DNA from: Bacteroidota bacterium | GTDB taxonomy: Bacteria > Bacteroidota > Rhodothermia > JANXDC01 | DNA length: 64,000 nucleotides | Assembly: GCA_025059945.1 (NCBI GenBank) | Contig: JANXDC010000001.1 | Coordinates: 127,677-191,676 of the forward strand | Direction of reading: 5' to 3' | Shown here: piece by piece, positions 51,535 through 58,982 of the stretch | Layout of the letters: the number at the start of each line of letters is the position of its first letter | How positions within the stretch are numbered: position 1 is the stretch's first letter | The notes under the pieces: model-generated | The model's input: the letters and a program-made list of their open reading frames with translations, nothing else | Told to the model about the DNA's origin: nothing | Database searches by the model: none | Position numbers and translations under genes: made by a program

Positions 51535-53076
51535 ATGAAGCAGCCGTGGATGCAGTTCGGCCTGTCGGCGCTGCTATTGGCGCCGCTTTTCGCTCTGGGG
51601 TTGCGCGCAGAACGCACCGAAGCGCCCCTGGGGGAGGGCAAAGCCAAGGTGGCGCAGCATACTTACAATTTCGGGGTCGTATATGAAGGGGAGCAGCCCC
51701 AGTACACGTTCACAATAGAAAACGTCGGCACGGGGCCCCTGCGGATTCTGGCCGTACAGCCCTCCTGCGGTTGCACCGCCCCCCAGTGGACGCAGGAGCC
51801 CATACCCCCCGGCGGAGTGGGCTCGGTCACGCTCGCTTTTGATTCGCGCGGTCGGCCCGGGCCCTTCCGCAAATCCGCCATCGTGATCACCGACGGCGAG
51901 CCGGCGCGCCTTGTGCTCTTCATAGAGGGTGAAGTCCGCTTTAGGCCCTTGGATCCGGAGCGCGCCGTGCGCACCGGCCCGCTTCTGTGGAGCGAATCCC
52001 AGCACGACTGGGGGCGTACGTGGCGGGGGTCGCTGCTGCATCACATCTTTCGGGTCCAGAATACCGGGCCCCGACCCGTGCGGTTTACGGGCTGGCGCGT
52101 TCTGGGGCTTGCGGATACGGGCGCGGTGCGCCTAGAGGTGCCGAGCGTACCCCTGTTTCAGGACGATGTGGCCCCGATTCAGGTGTGGTTCGATACGGGT
52201 CGGCTCATCGAAGAGGGCCCGTTTCGCTTTCTTGTACGCCTGCGCACCGATCAGCCGCAGATCCCGGAGGTGGAGCTTGAGCTCAGGGGCTTTACCTTCA
52301 TCACAGGCGGGCAGCCGGAGGGGTCCCTGTACCGCCCCACGGAAGAGGACGTGCGCAACGGGGCTCGTATTCGCTTTGAGCGCGAACGGCACCATTTCGG
52401 ACAGGTCATCACGGGCCAGTCGCCGGTCTACGTGTTTCGGTTCCGCAACGAAGGCCGGGGCCTGCTGCGGATCCGCGATCTGCGCTCCTCCTGCGGTTGC
52501 ACGGCCGTGGTGTTGAACAAGACCGAATTCGCCCCCGGCGAGGTGGGCCATCTGGAGGTGCGCCTGGATACGGAGGGCAAGCTGGGTTTCATTCAAAAGA
52601 CCGTCTCTGTCTTCACCAACGATCCGGAGCGATACTTGAGCACGCTTGTAGTCGAAGCCGAGATCATCGAACATCCCCCCGTAGGCGGATCCGCGCAGCC
52701 GATGCGCCCCATGGGCGCCGGAATGCACGGATCGATCTTCGAGGGCACCTGTCGCACCTGCCATGCGGATCCGGCTGAAGGGCGGTTGGGCCGGGAGCTG
52801 TACGCGGCCGTCTGTCAGATGTGCCACGGTCCAGCGGGTTTCGACGACGGCAAGCCCCATCCGGGACCTAAGCTGGTTGTGGAGCTATTGCGCCAGCGAA
52901 CCGATGCGCAGCTTCGAGCCATGATCGCGCGGGGTACACCGGATGAGCGCAAGCGGCTCATGATGCCCGGTTTCGCCCGCTCCGAGGGGGGGCCCTTGTC
53001 GGAGCTGCAGATACGCTCCCTGGTGGCGTACCTGCGCAGCCTGGAGCGGGCCTCCACACTCCAAGCGATGCGATAA
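51535..53076 (+). CDS. DUF1573-repeat protein with C-terminal cytochrome c
   Basis: A 513-residue exported protein between the E1 and E2 genes, starting three bases after the E1 stop. Signal sequence FGLSALLLAPLFALGLRA. Two DUF1573 (ASH-like) domains each carry the SCGC motif: VQPSCGCTAPQW near residue 76 and RSSCGCTAVVL near 317. The C-terminal part is a cytochrome c with two CxxCH sites, GTCRTCHADPAEGR (about 405) and AVCQMCHGPAGFDDGKP (about 427), and an axial-Met region LMMPGFARSEGGPLSE. The first haem site lies only about 22 residues before the second and may belong to a degenerate domain. Periplasmic redox protein of unknown partner. Confidence 0.8.
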   Translation: MKQPWMQFGLSALLLAPLFALGLRAERTEAPLGEGKAKVAQHTYNFGVVYEGEQPQYTFTIENVGTGPLRILAVQPSCGCTAPQWTQEPIPPGGVGSVTLAFDSRGRPGPFRKSAIVITDGEPARLVLFIEGEVRFRPLDPERAVRTGPLLWSESQHDWGRTWRGSLLHHIFRVQNTGPRPVRFTGWRVLGLADTGAVRLEVPSVPLFQDDVAPIQVWFDTGRLIEEGPFRFLVRLRTDQPQIPEVELELRGFTFITGGQPEGSLYRPTEEDVRNGARIRFERERHHFGQVITGQSPVYVFRFRNEGRGLLRIRDLRSSCGCTAVVLNKTEFAPGEVGHLEVRLDTEGKLGFIQKTVSVFTNDPERYLSTLVVEAEIIEHPPVGGSAQPMRPMGAGMHGSIFEGTCRTCHADPAEGRLGRELYAAVCQMCHGPAGFDDGKPHPGPKLVVELLRQRTDAQLRAMIARGTPDERKRLMMPGFARSEGGPLSELQIRSLVAYLRSLERASTLQAMR

Positions 53077-53089
53077 AGGGAAAAGCCAT

Positions 53090-54427
53090 ATGGCGATCGT
53101 CGACGTCATAATGCCCAAGATGGGGGAGAGCATCACCGAGGGCACGGTTCTGGTCTGGCGCAAGCGGCCCGGCGAGCACGTCGAACGCGATGAGACCCTG
53201 CTGGAGATCGGCACAGATAAAGTGGACTCCGAGGTGCCTTCTCCGGCCGCTGGGGTGCTGCGGGAGATCTTGGTTCCGGAGGGGCAGACGGTTCCCGTGG
53301 GCACCGTAATCGCCCGCATCGAAACGGAGGTCCCTGTAGCCGAGGCCCCTGCGGCCCCGGAGCCGGCTGGACAACAAGCTCCACTTCCTCAAGAAGAGGT
53401 CAGCGCTGCAGCCACCGCATCGGCGCCGGCGGATCGGGGTTCCGACGGCCAGCCCGCCTCGAAGGGCACACCGCCGCGCCGCATAGGCCCCTCTGGTCGC
53501 TTTTACTCGCCGCTTGTGCGCTCGATTGCGCGCGCCGAGGGAATCTCGCTAGAGGAACTGGAGACCATATCCGGATCCGGTTCAGGCGGACGCGTGACCA
53601 AACGCGATCTATTGGCCTACCTGGAGCGCCGCAAGGCCGAGCCCGCCGTGGTCGCGGAGGCCGCCCCCGCTTTGGCTCCGCAGCCGATCCCAGAGCCGGC
53701 TCCGAGCCCGTATAGCGGGCGCGTCGAGATCATCGAAATGGACCGCATGCGCCGGCTTATCGCCGAGCACATGGTCCGCAGCAAGCAGACCTCTCCGCAT
53801 GTGACCTCGTTTGCCGAGGCCGACGTAACGCGCCTTGTGCAGTGGCGCGAGCGCCACAAAGAGGCCTTCGAGCGCCGCGAGGGCTTTCGGCTCACCTACA
53901 CGCCGCTTTTCGTGGAGGCGCTCGTAGAGGCCTTAAAAGAGTTCCCCTATCTTAATGCCTCGGTAGACGGCACGCGCATCCTCCTTAAACGGGACATACA
54001 CATCGGCGTGGCCGTGGCCATCGGGCAGACGGGCCTCATCGTGCCCGTCATCAAGCATGCCGATTCGCTTAGCCTCTTGGGCCTTGCCCGCGCAATACAG
54101 GACCTGGCCACGCGGGCCCGCAACAAGCAGCTTAAGCCCGAAGAACTGGAAGGGGGCACCTTTACGCTCACCAACGTCGGCAGCTTGGGCAGCCTTATGG
54201 GCACGCCCATTATCAACCAGCCCCAGGTGGCGATCCTGGCCACGGGGCAAATCAAGAAGCGCCCCGTGGTGGTGGAGACCGAATACGGCGACGTGATCGC
54301 CATTCGGCATATGATGTATCTGTCGCTCTCTTACGATCATCGCATTATCGACGGGGCGATGGGGGCGGCGTTTCTGTCGCGGCTTGTGCAAATCCTGGAA
54401 TCTTTCGACGTAAACCGGCAGATTTGA
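53090..54427 (+). CDS. Dihydrolipoamide acyltransferase (E2) of the 2-oxoacid dehydrogenase
   Basis: Core acyltransferase, 445 residues. One lipoyl domain (about 1-80) with the lipoylated Lys in LEIGTDKVDSEVPSPAAG; an Ala/Pro-rich linker; a peripheral-subunit-binding domain (about 140-185: FYSPLVRSIARAEGIS, SGSGSGGRVTKRDLLAYLE); then the catalytic domain with FTLTNVGSLGSLMGTPIINQ and the active-site His-x-x-x-Asp-Gly in LSYDHRIIDGAMGA. It forms the branched-chain or pyruvate complex together with the fused E1. Acts in the cytosol. A good AAGGGAAAAG site precedes the start. Confidence 0.93.
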   Translation: MAIVDVIMPKMGESITEGTVLVWRKRPGEHVERDETLLEIGTDKVDSEVPSPAAGVLREILVPEGQTVPVGTVIARIETEVPVAEAPAAPEPAGQQAPLPQEEVSAAATASAPADRGSDGQPASKGTPPRRIGPSGRFYSPLVRSIARAEGISLEELETISGSGSGGRVTKRDLLAYLERRKAEPAVVAEAAPALAPQPIPEPAPSPYSGRVEIIEMDRMRRLIAEHMVRSKQTSPHVTSFAEADVTRLVQWRERHKEAFERREGFRLTYTPLFVEALVEALKEFPYLNASVDGTRILLKRDIHIGVAVAIGQTGLIVPVIKHADSLSLLGLARAIQDLATRARNKQLKPEELEGGTFTLTNVGSLGSLMGTPIINQPQVAILATGQIKKRPVVVETEYGDVIAIRHMMYLSLSYDHRIIDGAMGAAFLSRLVQILESFDVNRQI

Positions 54428-54429
54428 CG

Positions 54430-54897
54430 ATGGACGCCTATACGCTGAGCACCCTTTTCCGCGTGCTGCACGTGCTGGGCTTCAGCCTCTGGCTGGGGGC
54501 GCTTCTGGTGGAGTACTGGGTGGGGGGAGCGTACGCTCGTCTAGAGGCATCGGCCCGGGCCGTGTACGCGGGCATTCACCGAAACATCGACCGGACCATC
54601 ATCCATTTGGGCGTGGGGCTTTCCGTGCTAGCCGGCCTTGGGATGCTGTTTAGCATCGGCCTAGGCACGGTCTTCGGCACCCGGGGCGGTTGGTTCCACC
54701 TCAAGATTCTGCTTGGCTTTGTGGCCGCAGCCCTGCAGATGTGGGCCAACCTCTCCTTCAAGCGCGCCCTTGAGGCGCTCACTTCCGGACAAGAAGGGGC
54801 CTGGGGTCGCGCTTACAGGCGTTGGCGCCTGCTTGCCGGCCTGGTGCTGCTCATGTTGCTTTACAACCTGCTTACGGGCGTGATCTCGACCGCGTAG
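54430..54897 (+). CDS. Small polytopic membrane protein, CopD/DUF2269-like
   Basis: A 155-residue protein with four helices: LHVLGFSLWLGALLVEYWVG, HLGVGLSVLAGLGMLFSIGL, LKILLGFVAAALQMWANL and LAGLVLLMLLYNLLTGVI. The N-terminal His and Gly in a first helix (RVLHVLGFSLWLGA) recall CopD and DUF2269 proteins, but the assignment is loose. ATG 54430 sits just behind the E2 stop; a TTG at 54424 also opens the frame. The next small gene begins two bases after its stop. Function not known. Confidence 0.55.
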   Translation: MDAYTLSTLFRVLHVLGFSLWLGALLVEYWVGGAYARLEASARAVYAGIHRNIDRTIIHLGVGLSVLAGLGMLFSIGLGTVFGTRGGWFHLKILLGFVAAALQMWANLSFKRALEALTSGQEGAWGRAYRRWRLLAGLVLLMLLYNLLTGVISTA

Positions 54898-54899
54898 GC

Positions 54900-55247
54900 G
54901 TGCTGGGCGTATTCGTTCGGGATCTTCTGTGGCGCTCCCGAATCGAGCCCGCGCTACGGGATCAAGGCGGGGGCGTTCGGTGGCTAGAGCGGCCCGAAGA
55001 GTTGGAGGCGCTCACCGAACCCCTGCAGGTCCTTTGGGTGGAGCTGAGCGCGCCCGAGGCCTTGCGCGTTATAACGCGCGCCCGGATCCGCTTTCCTAGC
55101 TGTCGGATCATCGCCTTTGGCCCCCATATGGACGCCGATCTGCTGCGATCGGCCCAACAGGCGGGGGCCGACGAGGTCCTGTCGCGGTCCGCTTTTCTGG
55201 GTCGTTACTTATGGGGACGCTGGGCGGGCTTGCCCCCCGGTGGGTGA
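54900..55247 (+). CDS. Small receiver-like (CheY-fold) protein without phosphoacceptor signature
   Basis: A 115-residue product from a GTG two bases after the membrane-protein stop. It has a Rossmann-like alternation (VFVRDLLWRSRIEPALRD; LQVLWVELSAPEALRVIT; CRIIAFGPHMDADLLRSAQQ; AGADEVLSRSAF) typical of a response-regulator receiver. The last segment is the familiar receiver alpha4-beta5 form. The acidic pocket and phosphorylatable Asp are missing (VELSAP in place of V-x-x-D), so it is a pseudo-receiver if related. It may be cotranscribed from E1 to asd. Low certainty on function. Confidence 0.5.
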   Translation: MLGVFVRDLLWRSRIEPALRDQGGGVRWLERPEELEALTEPLQVLWVELSAPEALRVITRARIRFPSCRIIAFGPHMDADLLRSAQQAGADEVLSRSAFLGRYLWGRWAGLPPGG

Positions 55248-55289
55248 TCGGCGGAACTTCGCGACGCCCACAAAGGAGGAGAGCCCGAC

Positions 55290-56360
55290 ATGGATCCGCG
55301 TTGGCGTGTGGCCATCTTAGGTGCTACAGGGGTGGTGGGGCAGCAGTTTGTGCGCCTTCTGGCGGTTCACCCCTGGTTTGAGATCCGAGCCCTGGTGGCG
55401 AGCTCTCGCTCGGCGGGCAAACCCTATGGGGAGGCCGTCCGATGGCTGCTGCCGGAGCCCATCCCCGCTGAGGTGGCCTCCATGCCTGTGCTGGAGCCCG
55501 ATGCGTTGCCTGAGGACGTGGAGCTTGTTTTCTCCGCTCTTGATGCGATCTCGGCTGAGGAGCTCGAACCCAAGCTGGCCCGGGCCGGCTACCCCGTGAT
55601 CTCCAATGCGAGCCGCTTTCGGCTTCATCCTCAGGTGCCGTTGGTCGTTCCGGAGGTGAATCCCGAACATCTGGCCCTGATCCGGCATCAGGGCTTCGGG
55701 GAAGGCCTCATCGTGACGAACCCGAACTGCTCTACCGTGGGCCTTGTGCTCGCGCTCAAGCCCCTGGAGGATCGCTTCGGTCTTGAATCCGTTGTGGTGA
55801 CGACGCTACAGGCCGTAAGCGGAGCCGGCTATCCCGGCGTGCCCGCGTTGGACATCCTGGGAAACGTCCTGCCCCACATCGCAGGCGAGGAGGAGAAGCT
55901 CGAAACCGAGCCGCTCAAGATCCTAGGCCGCCTTGAGGGCGATCGCGTTCAGCCCGCCCCCGTGCGCATCAGCGCGCAGGCCAACCGGGTGCCCGTGCTG
56001 GATGGGCATCTGCTGAGCGTCTCGGTTCGGCTGCGTGTCGATGCGGATCCAGAGGCCGTGCGCGCAGCCTGGCTTGAGTACACCAGCCCCATCGCGGATT
56101 TGAATCTGCCCTCTGCGCCCGAGCGGCCCCTTCGGCTTTTTGAGCGTCCTGATTGGCCTCAGCCGCGTCTGCACGCCACGGCCGATCGGGGGATGAGCAT
56201 AAGCCTGGGACGGCTGCGGCCTTGCCCCGTGGGACATGTACGCTTTGTGGCCTTGGTGCACAACACCGTTCGCGGCGCGGCCGGTGCCGCCCTGTTGAAT
56301 GCGGAGCTATTGGTTCGGCAGGGCTGGCTTAAGCGCCGCCTGCTTGTCCATGGGGGGTGA
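55290..56360 (+). CDS. asd: Aspartate-semialdehyde dehydrogenase
   Basis: Reduces aspartyl-beta-phosphate to aspartate semialdehyde, the branch point to lysine/diaminopimelate, threonine and methionine. NADP site ILGATGVVGQQFVRLLAVHP; catalytic Cys in VTNPNCSTVGLVLALKPL; catalytic His in the later region GHLLSVSVRLRV. LQAVSGAGYPGVPALDILGN, with the archaeal/fungal-type ASADH form, is conserved. 356 residues. An AAAGGAGGAG site precedes the ATG. sbtA begins six bases after the stop. Confidence 0.93.
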   Translation: MDPRWRVAILGATGVVGQQFVRLLAVHPWFEIRALVASSRSAGKPYGEAVRWLLPEPIPAEVASMPVLEPDALPEDVELVFSALDAISAEELEPKLARAGYPVISNASRFRLHPQVPLVVPEVNPEHLALIRHQGFGEGLIVTNPNCSTVGLVLALKPLEDRFGLESVVVTTLQAVSGAGYPGVPALDILGNVLPHIAGEEEKLETEPLKILGRLEGDRVQPAPVRISAQANRVPVLDGHLLSVSVRLRVDADPEAVRAAWLEYTSPIADLNLPSAPERPLRLFERPDWPQPRLHATADRGMSISLGRLRPCPVGHVRFVALVHNTVRGAAGAALLNAELLVRQGWLKRRLLVHGG

Positions 56361-56366
56361 GCGTGT

Positions 56367-57332
56367 ATGGATCTGCTAGGCGCGCTCGCGGGCAACTTGC
56401 TTTCCCCGATCGTATTGGCCTTCGCGCTGGGTGTGCTGGCCGCGCTGTTGCGCAGTCCGATCGGTTTTCCGGAGGAGCTCTATCGGGCCCTGTCTATTTA
56501 TTTGTTGCTCGCCATTGGACTCCGAGGCGGTGCAGAGCTTGGCCATGCGCGCATGGCCGAGCTGTGGGCGCCGGCCCTGGTCACGCTGCTGCTGGGGCTG
56601 CTCACGCCGCTTAGCGCCTACCTGATCCTGCGCCGGCTAGGGCGCCTGGATCGCACGAACGCGGCGGCCATCGCGGCTCATTACGGATCGGTTTCGGCCG
56701 TCACGTTTATCGCCGCACAGGCCTTCGGCAGGGCCACGGGGGCCCCGGGCGAGGGGTTCATGCCCACGCTGGTGGCCCTGCTGGAGGCCCCCGCGATCGT
56801 GGTGGCCCTGCTCATTGCGCGCATCCGCGCCCGGGGCGCCGGATCCTGGGGCGAGGTGTTGCATGAGGTCTTGACAGGCCCCAGCGTGTTTTTGCTCTTG
56901 GGAGGGGTCCTGATCGGTTGGGTGGCCGGTCCAGAGCGCTTTCGGGCGATCGAGCCCTTTTTTGTATCCGGGTTTCAGGGGGCTTTGGTGCTGTTTCTGC
57001 TCGAGCTGGGCATCGTGGCCGGACGCCGGCTACGGGATCTTAGGCGGGTAGGGCTGTTTTTGATCGGATTCGGGATCGCCGTGCCCTGTCTGCACGGCTT
57101 GTTGGGCGTGATTTTGGGCACGTGGGCCGGGTTGTCCGTGGGAGGAAGCGCTATCCTGGGCGCTATGGCGGCTAGCGCCTCCTACATCGCCGCCCCTGCC
57201 GCTGTGCGCTTAGCCCTTCCGGAGGCTAACCCCACGCTGTATCTTACGGCCTCGCTCGGGATCACGTTTCCCTTTAACCTCACGCTCGGCATCCCGATTT
57301 ATTTCGCCATAGCCCACATGCTGCACGGATAG
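56367..57332 (+). CDS. sbtA: SbtA-type sodium-dependent bicarbonate transporter
   Basis: A 321-residue ten-helix carrier of the SbtA family (DUF897), Na+-coupled HCO3- uptake in cyanobacteria. It starts DLLGALAGNLLSPIVLAFAL and shows the inverted-repeat pattern with AIAAHYGSVSAVTFIAAQAF and AMAASASYIAAPAAVRLALP, the conserved substrate-site helices. TASLGITFPFNLTLGIPIYF near the end matches the family. It is followed four bases on by its PII-like partner sbtB and lies directly after asd, so it may supply bicarbonate for carboxylation rather than for a carboxysome. Confidence 0.88.
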   Translation: MDLLGALAGNLLSPIVLAFALGVLAALLRSPIGFPEELYRALSIYLLLAIGLRGGAELGHARMAELWAPALVTLLLGLLTPLSAYLILRRLGRLDRTNAAAIAAHYGSVSAVTFIAAQAFGRATGAPGEGFMPTLVALLEAPAIVVALLIARIRARGAGSWGEVLHEVLTGPSVFLLLGGVLIGWVAGPERFRAIEPFFVSGFQGALVLFLLELGIVAGRRLRDLRRVGLFLIGFGIAVPCLHGLLGVILGTWAGLSVGGSAILGAMAASASYIAAPAAVRLALPEANPTLYLTASLGITFPFNLTLGIPIYFAIAHMLHG

Positions 57333-57335
57333 GCC

Positions 57336-57638
57336 ATGAGCACGGTGCCGCTGAAGCTCCTTACCATCATCGCCGAACGCGTGCTCTTGGATCGGCTGCT
57401 GCGCGAGCTGCGCGCGCTCGGGGCCAAGGGCTACACCATAAGCGAGGTTGTGGGCGAAGGGTCACGGGGCGTGCGCGCAAGCGAATGGGAGGGGCGCAAC
57501 GTGAAAATCGAGCTTATTCTTTCGCCTGAGGTGGCCGAGCGGGCCCTGGCGCACTTAAGCGAGCTCTACCTGCCGCATTTCGCCGTGGTCGCCTATGTAA
57601 GCTCTGTGGAGGTCATGCGCGGCGAAAAATACGTCTAG
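57336..57638 (+). CDS. sbtB: SbtB-like PII-family regulator
   Basis: A 100-residue PII-superfamily protein, partner and inhibitor of SbtA in cyanobacteria, where it senses cAMP and adenine nucleotides. The ferredoxin-like fold shows KLLTIIAERVLLDRLLREL, then ALGAKGYTISEVVGEGSRGV with a short T-loop, and KIELILSPEVAERALAHLSE. It ends VEVMRGEKYV and lacks the Cys-containing redox R-loop seen at the C-terminus of many cyanobacterial SbtB proteins. Its stop codon interlocks with the convergent MFS gene (CTAG). Confidence 0.83.
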   Translation: MSTVPLKLLTIIAERVLLDRLLRELRALGAKGYTISEVVGEGSRGVRASEWEGRNVKIELILSPEVAERALAHLSELYLPHFAVVAYVSSVEVMRGEKYV

Positions 57639-58816
57639 GGCTTGCGCCGATCCGGATCGCGCCACGTGAGCCAGAGGGCCAGCGCGCCTAGTCCAGGGGC
57701 GATCAGAAGAGGCGGCCGCAGGCCGTGGGATAGCAAGAGGCCGGAGCTCGTCTGCCCCAGGATCACCCCGAGCGAGTAGAGCGCAAAGAAAAGGGCCACG
57801 GCCGTGCCTCGCCCACGGGAAGGTGCGTAGGACTGCACCAGCACGGTCATGGCCGGAAAGGCGAACCCAAAGCCCACCCCGAAAAGCCCCATTCCCGAAA
57901 GCAGGCCCGCAAGGCTGGTTTCCGCCCCTACCAGGATCAAGCCCGCCGCAAGTCCAAGTAGCCCGCCGCGCAGGCGCCACCATTGTTGAGCTAAAGCGTC
58001 GCGACGCGCCCGCAGCCCCAGCATCACCGCAAGGGCCAAGAGGGCGAAAAGCCCGAAAAGCAGGCCGCTTGTGCGCGCCCGATATCCCAGCTCCTCGACG
58101 GTCAGGGGCAGGTAGACGGTCAGGGCCCCCATGGCCAGGGTAAGCCCCAGCGCCCCCACATACGTCCATCGAAGCCCGGGCTGCCGCAGCAGAGACCAGG
58201 GCGATACGGAGGCGGACGTTCGCTCTCGGGGGTCCAGCGTTTCCGGGAACCGCAAAAAAGCCACAAGCCCGCTAAGCGCCATCAGAGCAGCCAAGCTCCA
58301 GAAAAGCGCCTGAATCCCCCAGCTTTGTCCGATCAAGCCCCCAAGGGGGGGCGCCGCCACGGCCGTGAGCCCGATTGTGGCGCCGATTCGACCGGCCTCC
58401 AAGCTGCGCCGGCCCTCCGGGCTGCGATCCCCGATCGCCGCCACCGCAGCCGGGGTCAGGGCGCTGATCGTAAACCCATGAACGGCGCGCAGGATCAACA
58501 GCTCCCCCGCAGAGCGCACCATGGCGTAGGAGCTCAGCACCAGCGCTGTGCCCCACAGGCTTAGCAGGAGGGGCCTGCGCCGGCCCCATCGGTCAAGCGC
58601 GTAGCCTGCGACTATGTTGCCCAAAAGGTTTGTGATCGAGTAGGCCGCCACGATAAGCCCCGTTAAAGCGGGATCTGCGCCTAACGTGCGCCCATAGGGG
58701 GCCAAAAGGGGCACTACGGCCAGGTTGTCAAAAAACGCCATGACGAGCACCAGATAGGCCGGCCACAGCGCATGCAAGGTGGCTGTAGGAGGGGCGACTG
58801 CAGCGAAACGCGACAT
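57635..58816 (-). CDS. Major facilitator superfamily transporter
   Basis: A 393-residue, 12-helix secondary transporter. The MFS motif A between helices 2 and 3 is GNIVAGYALDRWGRRRPLLL. The first helix pair starts LVLVMAFFDNLAVVPLLA; a repeat of the motif-like loop follows later (APSRGRGTAVALFFALYSLG). No substrate is evident; drug-proton antiport is typical of this length. ATG 58816 was chosen: the promoter -7 element ends four bases upstream, so the first base of the start codon is the predicted first base of the mRNA. An earlier in-frame ATG at 58843 would lie upstream of the promoter -7 element. Confidence 0.83.
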   Translation of the reverse strand: MSRFAAVAPPTATLHALWPAYLVLVMAFFDNLAVVPLLAPYGRTLGADPALTGLIVAAYSITNLLGNIVAGYALDRWGRRRPLLLSLWGTALVLSSYAMVRSAGELLILRAVHGFTISALTPAAVAAIGDRSPEGRRSLEAGRIGATIGLTAVAAPPLGGLIGQSWGIQALFWSLAALMALSGLVAFLRFPETLDPRERTSASVSPWSLLRQPGLRWTYVGALGLTLAMGALTVYLPLTVEELGYRARTSGLLFGLFALLALAVMLGLRARRDALAQQWWRLRGGLLGLAAGLILVGAETSLAGLLSGMGLFGVGFGFAFPAMTVLVQSYAPSRGRGTAVALFFALYSLGVILGQTSSGLLLSHGLRPPLLIAPGLGALALWLTWRDPDRRKP

Positions 58817-58819
58817 AAT

Positions 58820-58851
58820 CAAAGATAAACCGGCCACCGGCAAGCCGACAA
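58820..58851 (-). promoter_or_regulatory. Promoter of the MFS gene, predicted leaderless
   Basis: Minus strand TTGTCG (58851-58846), 18-base spacer, TATCTTTG (58827-58820), an exact -7 match. With the element centred on -7 the first transcribed base would be 58816, the A of the ATG. Confidence 0.7.
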
Positions 58852-58982
58852 CGCGGGATCGGCACGGGGCTCAGGGGGCCTGAGCGGACGCGGTTAACAC
58901 TTTTTCACAGACTGTTCCGCCCCTGTTTTGGGACGAAAGCGCTATCTTGTTTCGAATTCTGCCGTCGAAAAGGAGCTCGGCT

